From Streptomyces sp. NBC_00878 (GTDB taxonomy: Bacteria > Actinomycetota > Actinomycetes > Streptomycetales > Streptomycetaceae), in NCBI RefSeq assembly GCF_026341515.1, contig NZ_JAPEOK010000002.1, positions 372,001 to 436,000 of the forward strand: a stretch of DNA of 64,000 nt, given 5' to 3'. The translations under genes were made by a program, and so were the position numbers. Shown piece by piece: positions 43,143 through 50,790 of this stretch. Numbering within the stretch: position 1 is the first letter of the stretch; each line of letters begins with the position of its first letter. Below the pieces are notes generated by a model. It did not search any database. It had not been told where the DNA came from and saw only the letters and a program-made list of their open reading frames with translations.

Positions 43143-44143
43143 AGAACGCCTGGCGGCCCGCCGAAGGAGCGGTGGTCTGCATCGGGGAGACCATGGCCGC
43201 CCTCGCTCCCGCCCCCTCCGCATCACTGGAGACCGCCGAGGACCTGCACGTGTCGGTGGCCGGGGCCGAGTCGAACGTGGCGATGTACCTGGCGGATCTG
43301 GGCATCCCCGTCTCCTGGCTGTCGGCGGTGGGCGACGACGCGCTCGGACGGCGCGTGTGCGCCGCGGTCGGCGCGGCGGGCGTCGACGTCAGCGGCGTGC
43401 GCCGCGACCCGGAACGGCCCACGGGCCTGCTGGTGAAGGAGCCGACCGGTACCCGCACCCGCGTCCACTACTACCGCGGCAACTCGGCGGCCTCGGCCCT
43501 GGGCCCCGACGTACTGGACGACGACAAACTGAGGTCGGCCTCCGTCGTCCATCTCACCGGCGTGACCCCGGCCTTGTCCCCGTCCTGCCGGACCCTGGTC
43601 GTGCAGGCGCTTGCCACCCCGCCCGGCGAGCGCCCGTACGCCATCAGTTTCGACGTCAACCACCGCCCCGCGCTGTGGCCGCCCGGAACGGCGGCCCCCG
43701 TGCTGCGCGACCTGGCCGACCGCGCCGACATCACCTTCGTCGGCCTCGACGAGGCGCAGGAACTCTGGGACGCCGACCTCGAACCGGCCGACGTACGGAG
43801 GCTGTTGCCGCACCCGCGGCTCCTCGTCGTCAAGGACGGTGGCCATGCGGCCACTGCCTTCGGCGACGAGGGAGTGTGGACCGTGCCCGCGCCGCGCACG
43901 GACGTGGTGGAGCCCGTCGGCGCGGGTGACGCCTTCGCCGCCGGATTCCTGACCGGCCTGCTGCGCGACGGGGACGTGGAACGCGCACTGCGGCTCGGAC
44001 ACATCACCGCCGCGTCGGCCCTCAAAGTGATGGGGGATCACGGCCCTTTGCCGGACCGTGCCCGAATAAAACGGCTCCTCGACCTCCCGACCCATGAGTG
44101 GGCTGTCGAGGCTCGTAGCAGTCGTAGTTCCGCTGAGCGGTGA
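43139..44143 (+). CDS. PfkB-family kinase, probable 2-keto-3-deoxygalactonate kinase
   Basis: A 334-residue ribokinase-family protein. It has the N-terminal VCIGETMAALAP, the substrate lid with VAGAESNVAMYLADLG, and the C-terminal anion-hole motif VGAGDAFAAGF with the catalytic base Asp264. Family members of this type phosphorylate 2-keto-3-deoxy sugar acids, which is the missing step between the dehydratase and aldolase. GGGGGAGG precedes the ATG. The last about 17 residues (EWAVEARSSRSSAER) appear to be read through a deletion scar rather than native kinase sequence. Confidence 0.87.
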   Translation: MKNAWRPAEGAVVCIGETMAALAPAPSASLETAEDLHVSVAGAESNVAMYLADLGIPVSWLSAVGDDALGRRVCAAVGAAGVDVSGVRRDPERPTGLLVKEPTGTRTRVHYYRGNSAASALGPDVLDDDKLRSASVVHLTGVTPALSPSCRTLVVQALATPPGERPYAISFDVNHRPALWPPGTAAPVLRDLADRADITFVGLDEAQELWDADLEPADVRRLLPHPRLLVVKDGGHAATAFGDEGVWTVPAPRTDVVEPVGAGDAFAAGFLTGLLRDGDVERALRLGHITAASALKVMGDHGPLPDRARIKRLLDLPTHEWAVEARSSRSSAER

Positions 44144-44228
44144 TCTTTCCGTCCTGGAATTCGAGGAACGCCGCGATGTGGGCGCGCAACTCCTGCCCCG
44201 CGGTCAGGTCACCGAGGGACACGGCCGG
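44106..44228 (-). pseudogene. C-terminal remnant of a SnoaL-like/NTF2-fold protein
   Basis: On the minus strand the frame reads AVSLGDLTAGQELRAHIAAF then LEFQDGKITAQRNYDCYEP. This is the characteristic end of SnoaL-like (nuclear transport factor 2 family) proteins, normally about 130 residues long. Only about 40 residues remain and the frame then runs on into the kinase end without its own stop. The 5' part should lie to the right but is replaced by the remnant that follows. Confidence 0.6.
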
Positions 44229-44229
44229 C

Positions 44230-44361
44230 GTGCCGGAACGCCTTCGGCAGCGCTTCGGCACCACAGCCCTCGACGCTGCCCGCACGTTGCTCGCCGACCT
44301 GCTCGACGACCTCGGAGGAACCGCGGCCGTCCGGCGCCGCGAGGTGAGGCCGCCTCGCTGA
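44230..44361 (+). pseudogene. C-terminal remnant of a probable MarR-type regulator
   Basis: The plus strand reads PERLRQRFGTTALDAARTLL then ADLLDDLGGTAAVRRREVRPPR and a stop. It resembles the last helices of MarR-family regulators, which end in a similar basic VRPPR tail. The DNA-binding part is missing. It abuts the SnoaL-like remnant head to head, which suggests that one deletion removed both 5' ends and their shared promoter. Confidence 0.4.
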
Positions 44362-44453
44362 AAGGGAGGCGCGCGTCACATTCGGCGATGTCACATCTCG
44401 CCGGGCTGTCCCGTCATAGAGGTGTATCCGCCAACCACGGCAAGGAGTGCACC

Positions 44454-44927
44454 ATGGAAGCCCGTTTGAACCTTTTCGCCGTCCCGCTCGCGATGAAGTC
44501 CCTGAAGCACCTCGTGTCAGCGGGCAAGGTGATGGGGGAATCGACGCTGCCGGCCGCGACCCAGGAGCTGGTGAGGCTCCGCGCCAGCCAGATCAACGGC
44601 TGCGGTTTCTGCACCGACATGCACACCAAGGACGCCGCGGAGGCGGGGGAGACCTCGGTTCGCCTCAACCTGGTCGCGGCCTGGCGCGAGGCCACGGTGT
44701 TCACCGACGCCGAGCGCGCGGCCCTGGAACTGACGGAGCAGGGCACTCGTATCGCCGACGCGGCCGGTGGGGTCACGGACGAGGCCTGGGCGAACGCCGC
44801 CAAGCACTACGACGAGGAGCAGCTCGCCTCGCTGGTGTCGATCATCGCCTTCATCAACGCCTTCAACCGTCTGAACGTCATGGTCCAGCAGCCCGCCGGC
44901 GACTACCAGCCCGGCCAGTTCGGATAA
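44454..44927 (+). CDS. AhpD-like carboxymuconolactone decarboxylase-family protein
   Basis: A 157-residue all-helical protein. The redox motif CGFCTDMH (Cys-x-x-Cys followed by His) in NGCGFCTDMHTKDAAEAGET is the AhpD-type peroxidase/disulfide reductase centre. The remainder fits the family (WREATVFTDAERAALELTE, ASLVSIIAFINAFNRLNV). AAGGAG precedes the ATG. It would reduce peroxides or act as a disulfide relay in the cytoplasm. It stands alone next to the deletion scar and converges with the cyclitol operon. Confidence 0.9.
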   Translation: MEARLNLFAVPLAMKSLKHLVSAGKVMGESTLPAATQELVRLRASQINGCGFCTDMHTKDAAEAGETSVRLNLVAAWREATVFTDAERAALELTEQGTRIADAAGGVTDEAWANAAKHYDEEQLASLVSIIAFINAFNRLNVMVQQPAGDYQPGQFG

Positions 44928-44937
44928 CGAGGGGCAA

Positions 44938-44981
44938 CCGGCCCGGGCCAACGCCGGTCTCTCGTCGTCCGCCCGGGCCGG
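44938..44981. terminator. Bidirectional terminator between AhpD-like and O-methyltransferase genes
   Basis: CCGGCCCGGGC at 44938-44948 pairs perfectly with GCCCGGGCCGG at 44971-44981, an 11-base GC stem with a 22-base loop. It sits in the 69-base gap between two convergent stops. It has no clear U-tract, as is common in Streptomyces. Confidence 0.6.
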
Positions 44982-44996
44982 CCGCCGTCTCAGGGG

Positions 44997-45656
44997 CTAC
45001 CGCTTGCGGGCGAGGGTGACGCCGTCGGCCATGGGGAGCATGGACACGTCGACTCGCTCGTCCTTCAGGAGGGTGCCGTTGACCTCGCGTACGCCTTGGG
45101 TGTCGGCGTCCTGCGCGGTGGGGTCGACAACTCGGCCCGACCACAGGGTGTTGTCCAGGACGATGAGGCCACCAGGACGGGTGAGGGCGAGGGACTCCTC
45201 GTAGTAGTGCGGGTAGTGGGCCTTGTCCGCGTCGATGAAGACGAGATCGAACGAAGCGGGCCCACGCTCGGTCCGCAGCGTTTCCAGGGTCGCCGTCGCG
45301 TCGCCGAGACGGAGGTCGACACGGTCGTCGATGCCTGCCCGCTGCCAGGTACGACGGGCCATCGAGGTCCATTCCTCGCTGACATCACAGGTGACGACCT
45401 GCCCACCGGGCGGCAGCGCGCGGGCCATCGCCAGCGTGCTGTACCCGGTGAAGGTGCCGATCTCCAGGACATCGCGCGTGCCGGTCAGCCGGATCAGCAG
45501 CGCCAGGAACTGGGCTTCCTCGGGAAGGATCTGCATGATCGCGTCGGGCAGCGCGGCGGTGTCGTCGCGCAGCTCGCGCAGCACCGTGTCCTCGCGCAGG
45601 GAGACGTCACGGACGTAGTCCAGCAGGGCAGGGGTCATGTCGATCTGATCACGCAC
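44997..45656 (-). CDS. O-methyltransferase (caffeoyl-CoA OMT family, Methyltransf_3)
   Basis: A 219-residue class I SAM methyltransferase. The GTG start has AAGGA 6 bases upstream and overlaps the VOC stop by 8 bases. Motifs are [19 protein letters not shown] (SAM loop), [19 protein letters not shown], the metal-binding [13 protein letters not shown], and VLDNTLWSG. The family methylates catechol-like or enediol hydroxyls in a divalent-metal-dependent way. In mycosporine biosynthesis an O-methyltransferase of this family acts after the sedoheptulose-phosphate cyclase product to give 4-deoxygadusol. It is last in the operon and probably methylates the cyclitol. Confidence 0.9.
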   Translation of the reverse strand: MRDQIDMTPALLDYVRDVSLREDTVLRELRDDTAALPDAIMQILPEEAQFLALLIRLTGTRDVLEIGTFTGYSTLAMARALPPGGQVVTCDVSEEWTSMARRTWQRAGIDDRVDLRLGDATATLETLRTERGPASFDLVFIDADKAHYPHYYEESLALTRPGGLIVLDNTLWSGRVVDPTAQDADTQGVREVNGTLLKDERVDVSMLPMADGVTLARKR

Positions 45657-46311
45657 AGGGGTTCCTTGCGGGTTGATGGTCCGGGGGCGGGGTGCCGGGA
45701 GGGCAGGAGTGGTCCGTGTCCCACGCGGGTGCCGGGCCGTATCGGCGTGCTTGGGTCGTGCTCTCGTAGGGGCGGCCCGGGGACGCCTGGACGAGTTCCA
45801 TCTGCATGCCCCAGGGGGTACGGAAATAGATCCACCGATTGCCCGCGATCGGTCCGCTCGGGATGGTCTGGGCGGTGCCGAGCAACTCGACCCCCGGCTG
45901 CTCGCGCAGGTAGTGCACGGCCGCGTCGATGTCGGTGACGTGGATGGCCAGGTGGTGGCCCCCCCAGTCGCTGTTGGCCGGCAGGACACGGCTTTGGTCC
46001 GGAGCGTCGTACGCGAACAACTCGAGGTTGGTCACCGGGCCGAGGCGGAGCATGGCGATGCGCGCGACGGCTGTGGGGTGAACGCCGAGCTGGCGGCGCA
46101 TCATGTCGCCGTGCGGGTCCTGGACGGGGCCTTCGCGGTAGATCAGCTCGGCGCCGACGACCTCGGTGAAGAAGGCCACGGCCTGGTCGAGGTCGGGCAC
46201 CGTATAGGCGACGTGGTCCATGTTGGTGGCGCCAGGGATGCCTGGAGTGCGTGGTCCACGTGGATGTCGTGGGCCGGGGGACGAGGTGGTCGTCCCAGCC
46301 GTGGACGTCAC
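45649..46311 (-). CDS. VOC-family (glyoxalase-fold) protein, possible valiolone epimerase
   Basis: A 220-residue protein. After a disordered start it has a VOC metalloenzyme core: [20 protein letters not shown] with a metal-ligand-type His, VTNLELFAY with Glu, [19 protein letters not shown] with His, and [14 protein letters not shown] with Glu. In validamycin and cetoniacytone pathways VOC proteins (ValD, CetB) epimerise 2-epi-5-epi-valiolone, the cyclase product. That makes an epimerase role here plausible. The C-terminus is Pro-rich and unrelated to the fold. The GTG start overlaps the preceding cupin stop by 4 bases. Confidence 0.8.
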   Translation of the reverse strand: MTSTAGTTTSSPGPRHPRGPRTPGIPGATNMDHVAYTVPDLDQAVAFFTEVVGAELIYREGPVQDPHGDMMRRQLGVHPTAVARIAMLRLGPVTNLELFAYDAPDQSRVLPANSDWGGHHLAIHVTDIDAAVHYLREQPGVELLGTAQTIPSGPIAGNRWIYFRTPWGMQMELVQASPGRPYESTTQARRYGPAPAWDTDHSCPPGTPPPDHQPARNPCA

Positions 46312-46691
46312 GAGGCTACGGGCAGTCGGGGCGGCATGACGGCGGTGAGGTGCCGGGGTGCCACAGCGACCAGGACGAGCTGCGTGCCGCGGTCACCCGC
46401 GCGCAGGCGCGCCCCGCTGTTCAACGCGCAGACGGCGAGGGCGCCGCGGCGCAGCACACTGGTCGATCCGTCGGCGTGCAGGAGGTGGCCGTCGCCGTCG
46501 GCGACGAACCAGATCTCTTCGGTCCCCTCGCGCCCGCGCACCCCGATCTCGGCACCCGGCGCCAGGTGGAGATGGTCGACGGCCTCGGTCTCGGAGAAGA
46601 AGAAGCCGCGCCGGGCCAGCGAACGGCTCGCGGTGTGCGCGGCACCGTTCTTGAACGTTCGGGTGGACTCCTCCACGGTGGTGACGATCAC
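46308..46691 (-). CDS. Cupin-fold protein (third of three in the cyclitol operon)
   Basis: A 127-residue protein from a GTG that overlaps the previous stop (GTGA). The predicted beta-barrel has HLHLAPGAEIGVRGREGTEE, IWFVADGDGHLLHADGSTSV and LRRGALAVCALNSGARLRAG, which fit the two cupin motifs, although the metal ligands are fewer than in a classical cupin. It could be an isomerase, a dioxygenase or a binding protein. A longer open frame upstream is a shadow of the neighbouring gene. Confidence 0.7.
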   Translation of the reverse strand: MIVTTVEESTRTFKNGAAHTASRSLARRGFFFSETEAVDHLHLAPGAEIGVRGREGTEEIWFVADGDGHLLHADGSTSVLRRGALAVCALNSGARLRAGDRGTQLVLVAVAPRHLTAVMPPRLPVAS

Positions 46692-47038
46692 TGTGCGTCC
46701 GCTTCCTCGACAGTCGGCGAGAGCGACCCGGCAGAGGGGGTCATCAGGCTCGCGTGGAAGTAGCGCAGCGGTTCGCGGGCGGCGCTGATGGTCATCGTTC
46801 CGCCGAGCGGCAGGGTGACGGCAGTGCCTGCCGTGAGGTCGACCGTCGTGGTGCCGGCCTGCGCGGAACCGGTGCCCTCCAGCACGAAGAGCGTGTGCTC
46901 GCGGTCGACGGCCGACAGGGTTTCGGCCTGCGTGGCGTCGAGGGTGACGACGCGGGCCTGGCGCAGCGGCCCCGTCAGCAGGGTGGACAGGTCGACCTCT
47001 CCACAGGCGGCGAGATCGATGATGGTGGCGGTGCTCAT
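46688..47038 (-). CDS. Small cupin-like protein
   Basis: A 116-residue protein whose start overlaps the preceding cupin stop (ATGA). It is mostly beta strands (VVTLDATQAETLSAVDREH, TLFVLEGTGSAQAGTTTVDL, TAGTAVTLPLGGTMTISA), the pattern of a one-domain cupin, but it lacks the His-rich metal site. It may be a non-catalytic partner of the neighbouring cupins. No better family could be named. Confidence 0.65.
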   Translation of the reverse strand: MSTATIIDLAACGEVDLSTLLTGPLRQARVVTLDATQAETLSAVDREHTLFVLEGTGSAQAGTTTVDLTAGTAVTLPLGGTMTISAAREPLRYFHASLMTPSAGSLSPTVEEADAQ

Positions 47039-47484
47039 GATGTCCTCTCAAGGGCGGGCGTGGGCTCGGAGACGGAAGCGGCGCCGACGAGGTCGGCGCC
47101 TGAGCCGATCAGCGCCCGGGTGGTGGCGGGCCCGAAGACCTCGATGACGAGCCAGTTGAGGTCCTGGTCACCGAGGTTGCGGAACTGGTGACGCGTGCCG
47201 AGCCCGTTGACGACCAGGTGTCCGGGACGGATGCGGTGCGGCACGTCGTTGAGGAGGATCTCGCCCTCGCCCTGGAGGACGAAGTAGAGCTCCTCGGTAC
47301 GGGTGTGACGGTGCTCCCCGCAGACCGCGCCGGGCGGCAGGGACGCCCACTCGATGGCTTCCCAGGTCCCGGCCAGCCCCATCCGGCGGGCCAGGCATTT
47401 CCAGCGGGCGATGTCCGCGCCACCGTGCATGGCGTGCACGGCGGACGCGCCGCGCACGTCGGCGACGAGTAGTTCGTCAGGCAT
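47035..47484 (-). CDS. Cupin domain protein (first in the cyclitol operon)
   Basis: A 149-residue cupin with a clear motif 1, LPPGAVCGEHRHTRTEELYF (metal ligands His, His, Glu), and motif 2 RPGHLVVNGLGTRHQFRNLG (final His). The intact metal site suggests an enzyme such as an isomerase, dehydratase or dioxygenase acting on the cyclitol. Its ATG overlaps the end of the cyclase gene by 8 bases, so the two are made together. Confidence 0.85.
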   Translation of the reverse strand: MPDELLVADVRGASAVHAMHGGADIARWKCLARRMGLAGTWEAIEWASLPPGAVCGEHRHTRTEELYFVLQGEGEILLNDVPHRIRPGHLVVNGLGTRHQFRNLGDQDLNWLVIEVFGPATTRALIGSGADLVGAASVSEPTPALERTS

Positions 47485-48703
47485 TCTTGGTTCCTCTTTC
47501 GTGTAGGAAAGCGGCGGCGGACCGGACTTCGTCCCCGGTCAGGTCGTTCACGAACAGGGCCGATCCGATGCCGGCGGGCAGCGGCAGCCGTTGGCGGCCG
47601 TCGCGGTGCCGGACGGTGTCGGCGAGGGCCTGCTCCAGCAGGTCCGGCCGGCACACCGGGTGGGTGAGGGGAAGCCCGAGAGCCGTCGTCACGGCCAGTA
47701 CGCGGTCGCGTTGGCCGGTCGTGAGCAGTCCCCGGCCGCAGGAGATGACCGTGGTCAGTGCCATGTCGATGGCCACGGCCTCGCCGTGCAGCAGGCCGGG
47801 CAGCGCGTGCATCTCCAGGGCCGGGCTGAAGGAGTGGCCGTAGTCGACGGCCCGTTCGAGCCGGTCCTCCCACAGGTTGGGTTCGAGTTCGGCGAGCATG
47901 CCGCCGATCGCGCGGCGCAGCGTCTCGTCCGCGGCCTGCGCGCCGGGGTCGGAGAGCCCCTGGAAGCGTTCGGCGCGCAGCACCGAGCCGTGCCTCTCCA
48001 ACAGGTCGAACAGCCGCCGGTCCAGGACCAGTGCGATCTTGAGGATCTCCGCCAGCCCGTTGGAGAGGTGACGGTTCGGCAAGGTCGCCAGGAAGGTGGG
48101 ATCGAGCAGGGTGCACCGGGCGGGGAAGTAGCTGCCCAGCCGGTTCTTGCTCCCGCCGTGGTTGACACCGGTCTTGGCGCCGATGCCCGCGTCGACCAGG
48201 CCGATCAGTGTGGTCGGCACCCTGACATGGGGCAGTCCGCGCCGGTAGGAGCTGCAGGCGAATCCCACGACGTCGGTCAGGACACCGCCGCCCACGGCGA
48301 TGACCGGCTCCCTTCGCCGCAGGATCCCGTGGGAGTCGAAGGTGTCCACGACCCGCAGGACCGACTCGATGCTCTTGTTCTCCTCACCCAGGTCCAGGAC
48401 CAGCCAGCGCACGTCGATCCCCTGGGCCCGGAAGTACGCCGACAGGCGCTCCCCGTACAGCTGTTGGACGGTTCGCTCGGTGATGACGCAGCGCCGCGCC
48501 GGTGGTGCGGCAGCCGGGTCGACGCCCGCGCGGGCAAGGGAGTCGTCGGCGGGATCCAGCAGGCCGCGGGTGAGGACGACGTCGTACTCGACGGCCTGCT
48601 CGGCGCGCACCGCCCAAGCCGTCCGCGACGGCGCGAGCGCCCGGGGGACGGCACTCGCGGGCCGCAGCCCCAGATCCTGCGGGCTCTGATGTGTTTTGGG
48701 CAT
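47477..48703 (-). CDS. Sedoheptulose-7-phosphate cyclase (dehydroquinate-synthase-like)
   Basis: A 408-residue sugar-phosphate cyclase of the EEVS/EVS/DDGS group. NAD and metal motifs are PVIAVGGGVLTDVVGFACSS, LVDAGIGAKTGVNHGGSKNR, the zinc ligand Glu219 in NGLAEILKIAL, His290 in DYGHSFSPALE and His306 in LLHGEAVAIDM. True dehydroquinate synthases have GHTFGHAIE and AIGM in the last places; GHSFSP and IDM match sedoheptulose-phosphate cyclases. The product would be a C7 cyclitol such as 2-epi-5-epi-valiolone or desmethyl-4-deoxygadusol; which one cannot be read without alignment. It leads a six-gene overlapping operon. Confidence 0.85.
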   Translation of the reverse strand: MPKTHQSPQDLGLRPASAVPRALAPSRTAWAVRAEQAVEYDVVLTRGLLDPADDSLARAGVDPAAAPPARRCVITERTVQQLYGERLSAYFRAQGIDVRWLVLDLGEENKSIESVLRVVDTFDSHGILRRREPVIAVGGGVLTDVVGFACSSYRRGLPHVRVPTTLIGLVDAGIGAKTGVNHGGSKNRLGSYFPARCTLLDPTFLATLPNRHLSNGLAEILKIALVLDRRLFDLLERHGSVLRAERFQGLSDPGAQAADETLRRAIGGMLAELEPNLWEDRLERAVDYGHSFSPALEMHALPGLLHGEAVAIDMALTTVISCGRGLLTTGQRDRVLAVTTALGLPLTHPVCRPDLLEQALADTVRHRDGRQRLPLPAGIGSALFVNDLTGDEVRSAAAFLHERGTKNA

Positions 48704-48789
48704 GACGACAAGACCCTCTTCACTTCTGATGTGGGGACATCGGGGCCGGCCGAAGCTCTTGAACCCCGTTGCGGCCCCCGACGCGACGA

Positions 48790-48816
48790 AGATTACATGT
48801 GGTGATCTCTGTGCAA
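48790..48816 (-). promoter_or_regulatory. Possible promoter of the cyclitol operon
   Basis: On the minus strand TTGCAC (48816-48811) and TAATCT (48795-48790) are separated by 15 bases, slightly short. They lie 87 bases before the cyclase ATG, in the 186-base gap that also carries the GMC oxidoreductase promoter. Confidence 0.35.
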
Positions 48817-48889
48817 CAATCCGTCACCCGACGAATGGGATACGTGCTAGGCACCCTCCCGGGGAGCCCATGGCAAGATCGAGGAGAGC

Positions 48890-50464
48890 ATGGCGACGGC
48901 AGTAACTTCCTTGGGTACCAGCCCGTTTGAGTACGACGTCGTGATCGTCGGCGGTGGCTCCGCCGGAGCCGTCCTGGCCGCCCGGCTGAGCGAACACCCC
49001 GGCCGCAGCGTGCTCCTGACCGAGGCAGGCCCTGCCTACGCGCCCCACGAACTGCCCCGCCACATCCTCAGCGGCGCGGTCTACGAAGGTGACCCCTCGC
49101 TTCTGTGGGAGGCGCCCGCGCCAGACCCCCAACGCACCGGTCATGCGGCGTCGGTCGTGCGGGCGAAGGTCCTCGGCGGCGGGTCGGCCATCAACGCCGG
49201 AGTGGCCATGCGCGCCCACCCCACCGACTTCCGTCGCTGGGCGCGGAACGGACTCACCGCCTGGGGCTACGACGACGTCCTGCCCTACTACCGGAAACTG
49301 GAGGCGGACCGGGACAGCGGCACTGCCAACGACCCGGCCCTGCACGGGCAGCACGGACCCGTACGCATCAGCCGCGTCTCCCCGAAGGACCTCTCACCGG
49401 CCCATCAGGCCTTCAGCCACGCCTGCGCCGCTCTCGGCTTCGATTCCGTCGACGACCTCAACGCCCCGCACGACGGCGGCATCGGCCCCTTTCCGCTCAG
49501 CCTCGCCGACGGCATCCGCCAGAGCACAGGCCTGGTGTACCTGCACCGGGCGGCACGCGACCGGCCCAACCTGCACATCATGGGCGCGACCACGATCGAC
49601 ACCGTCGCCTTCGACCGAGGCGGAAACGCGATCGGCGTCCGCACCGCCGACGGCGACCTCCTGCGGGCCAGGCAAACCGTCCTGTCCGCGGGCGCGGCAG
49701 GCAGTGCGGCCGTCCTGCTGCGCTCCGGCATCGGACCCGCCGACGAGCTCAAGCGACTGGGCGTCGAGGTCGTCGCCGACCTGCCGGTCGGCCGCGGCCT
49801 CCGCGAACACCCCTGCGCCTACCTGCTGTTCAGCGCGCCTGCCGAGCGACTCGGTGCGACCACGCCCCCGGTGTCCGTCCTGCTGACGACCCGGAGTTCC
49901 CTCGCCGCGGCCGGGGAACTCGACCTCCAGATCGCTCCCAGCCACCTCGTACGATCCGACGCGTACCCGCACGGCAGCGGACTCGGAATCCTGCTCTCCG
50001 TCACCCGCCCGGAACCCGACGCCCACGGCACGCTCCAACTGGTGAGCACCGACCCGGCCGTTGCGCCCCGGCTCGACCTCGGTCTGCTTGACCACCCCAA
50101 GGACCTGCGCAAGATGATCGAAGCGACCGCTCTCGCCCGGGAGCTCGCCGACGCCGCCCCGCTGCGGTCACTGGGCCTCGACGAGATCGCCCCCGGCCCC
50201 GCCCGCACATCGGACGCCGATGTGGCCGCATACCTGCGCGCCCACGTCAAGCCGTACCCGCACCTGTGCGCCACCGCGCCCATGGGGCCCGACCCCGACG
50301 CTCACGCCGTCGTCGACTTCCGCGGACGGGTGCGAGGAGTGTCCGGCCTCAGAGTGGTCGACGCCTCGATCCTGCCCGACGTTCCCTCGGTGGCCACCAA
50401 CCTCACCGTGATCATGATCGCCGAACGCATCGCCGACCACTTCACCGAGGACCCCGCGGCCTGA
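48890..50464 (+). CDS. GMC-family FAD oxidoreductase
   Basis: A 524-residue flavoenzyme. The FAD-binding start is YDVVIVGGGSAGAVLAARLS with Glu45 in LLTEAGPAY; then VLGGGSAINAGVAMRAHPTD, VVRAKVLGGGSAIN, VLSAGAAGSAAVLLRSGIGP, and the C-terminal GMC signature HLCATAPMGPDPDAHAVVD with RVVDASILPDVPSVATNLTV. GAGGAGAG precedes the ATG. It oxidises an alcohol group in the cytoplasm (no signal). It diverges from the cyclase operon and may be the oxidase acting on the cyclitol, a position-based inference. Confidence 0.9.
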   Translation: MATAVTSLGTSPFEYDVVIVGGGSAGAVLAARLSEHPGRSVLLTEAGPAYAPHELPRHILSGAVYEGDPSLLWEAPAPDPQRTGHAASVVRAKVLGGGSAINAGVAMRAHPTDFRRWARNGLTAWGYDDVLPYYRKLEADRDSGTANDPALHGQHGPVRISRVSPKDLSPAHQAFSHACAALGFDSVDDLNAPHDGGIGPFPLSLADGIRQSTGLVYLHRAARDRPNLHIMGATTIDTVAFDRGGNAIGVRTADGDLLRARQTVLSAGAAGSAAVLLRSGIGPADELKRLGVEVVADLPVGRGLREHPCAYLLFSAPAERLGATTPPVSVLLTTRSSLAAAGELDLQIAPSHLVRSDAYPHGSGLGILLSVTRPEPDAHGTLQLVSTDPAVAPRLDLGLLDHPKDLRKMIEATALARELADAAPLRSLGLDEIAPGPARTSDADVAAYLRAHVKPYPHLCATAPMGPDPDAHAVVDFRGRVRGVSGLRVVDASILPDVPSVATNLTVIMIAERIADHFTEDPAA

Positions 50465-50790
50465 ACCGAGGACCCCGCGATCTGACGTTCCCGCGTCCGC
50501 CCACCTCCGACGCGACGGGACCGGACCGGCGACGGCGCCGAGCACGACACGCGGCAGCCGGATCTCCCAGACGATGGTGTACGCGGCCACGTTGTCAGCT
50601 CGGGCTTCCGCGTACAGGTAGCGACGGGAGCGTAGCAAGCAAACCGGTGAAGTGGCGGATGGGCTGGGTCACTTGACGGCACAGGCCCCGACTGGTTACT
50701 TGCGGGGATCGGTTGCCTGATCGGCATCTCGAACAATGCTTGAAATGTCGGACACGGCATCCCCAACCCCCATACGCAGGAGGAGTTCCC
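50465..50790. other. Intergenic region holding a gene remnant
   Basis: This 326-base gap has no intact gene. Its first half contains a decayed FecCD-type permease fragment on the minus strand. The second half should carry the promoter of the secreted HExxH protein; AGGAGGAG lies directly before that start codon. Confidence 0.5.
50515..50638 (-). pseudogene. Fragment of a FecCD-type siderophore permease
   Basis: The minus frame from 50638 reads ADNVAAYTIVWEIRLPRVVL followed by GAVAGPV. This is the conserved N-terminal VWxxRLPRVLLGxxVGA segment of iron-siderophore permeases, which normally continues for over 300 residues with many helices. Here it degenerates after about 40 residues. Confidence 0.5.

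Noticed and set aside
44997..48703. Mycosporine (shinorine-type) cluster
   Set aside because: Cyclase and O-methyltransferase fit, but the ATP-grasp and the D-Ala-D-Ala-ligase-like or NRPS-like genes needed to add amino acids are absent in the window.
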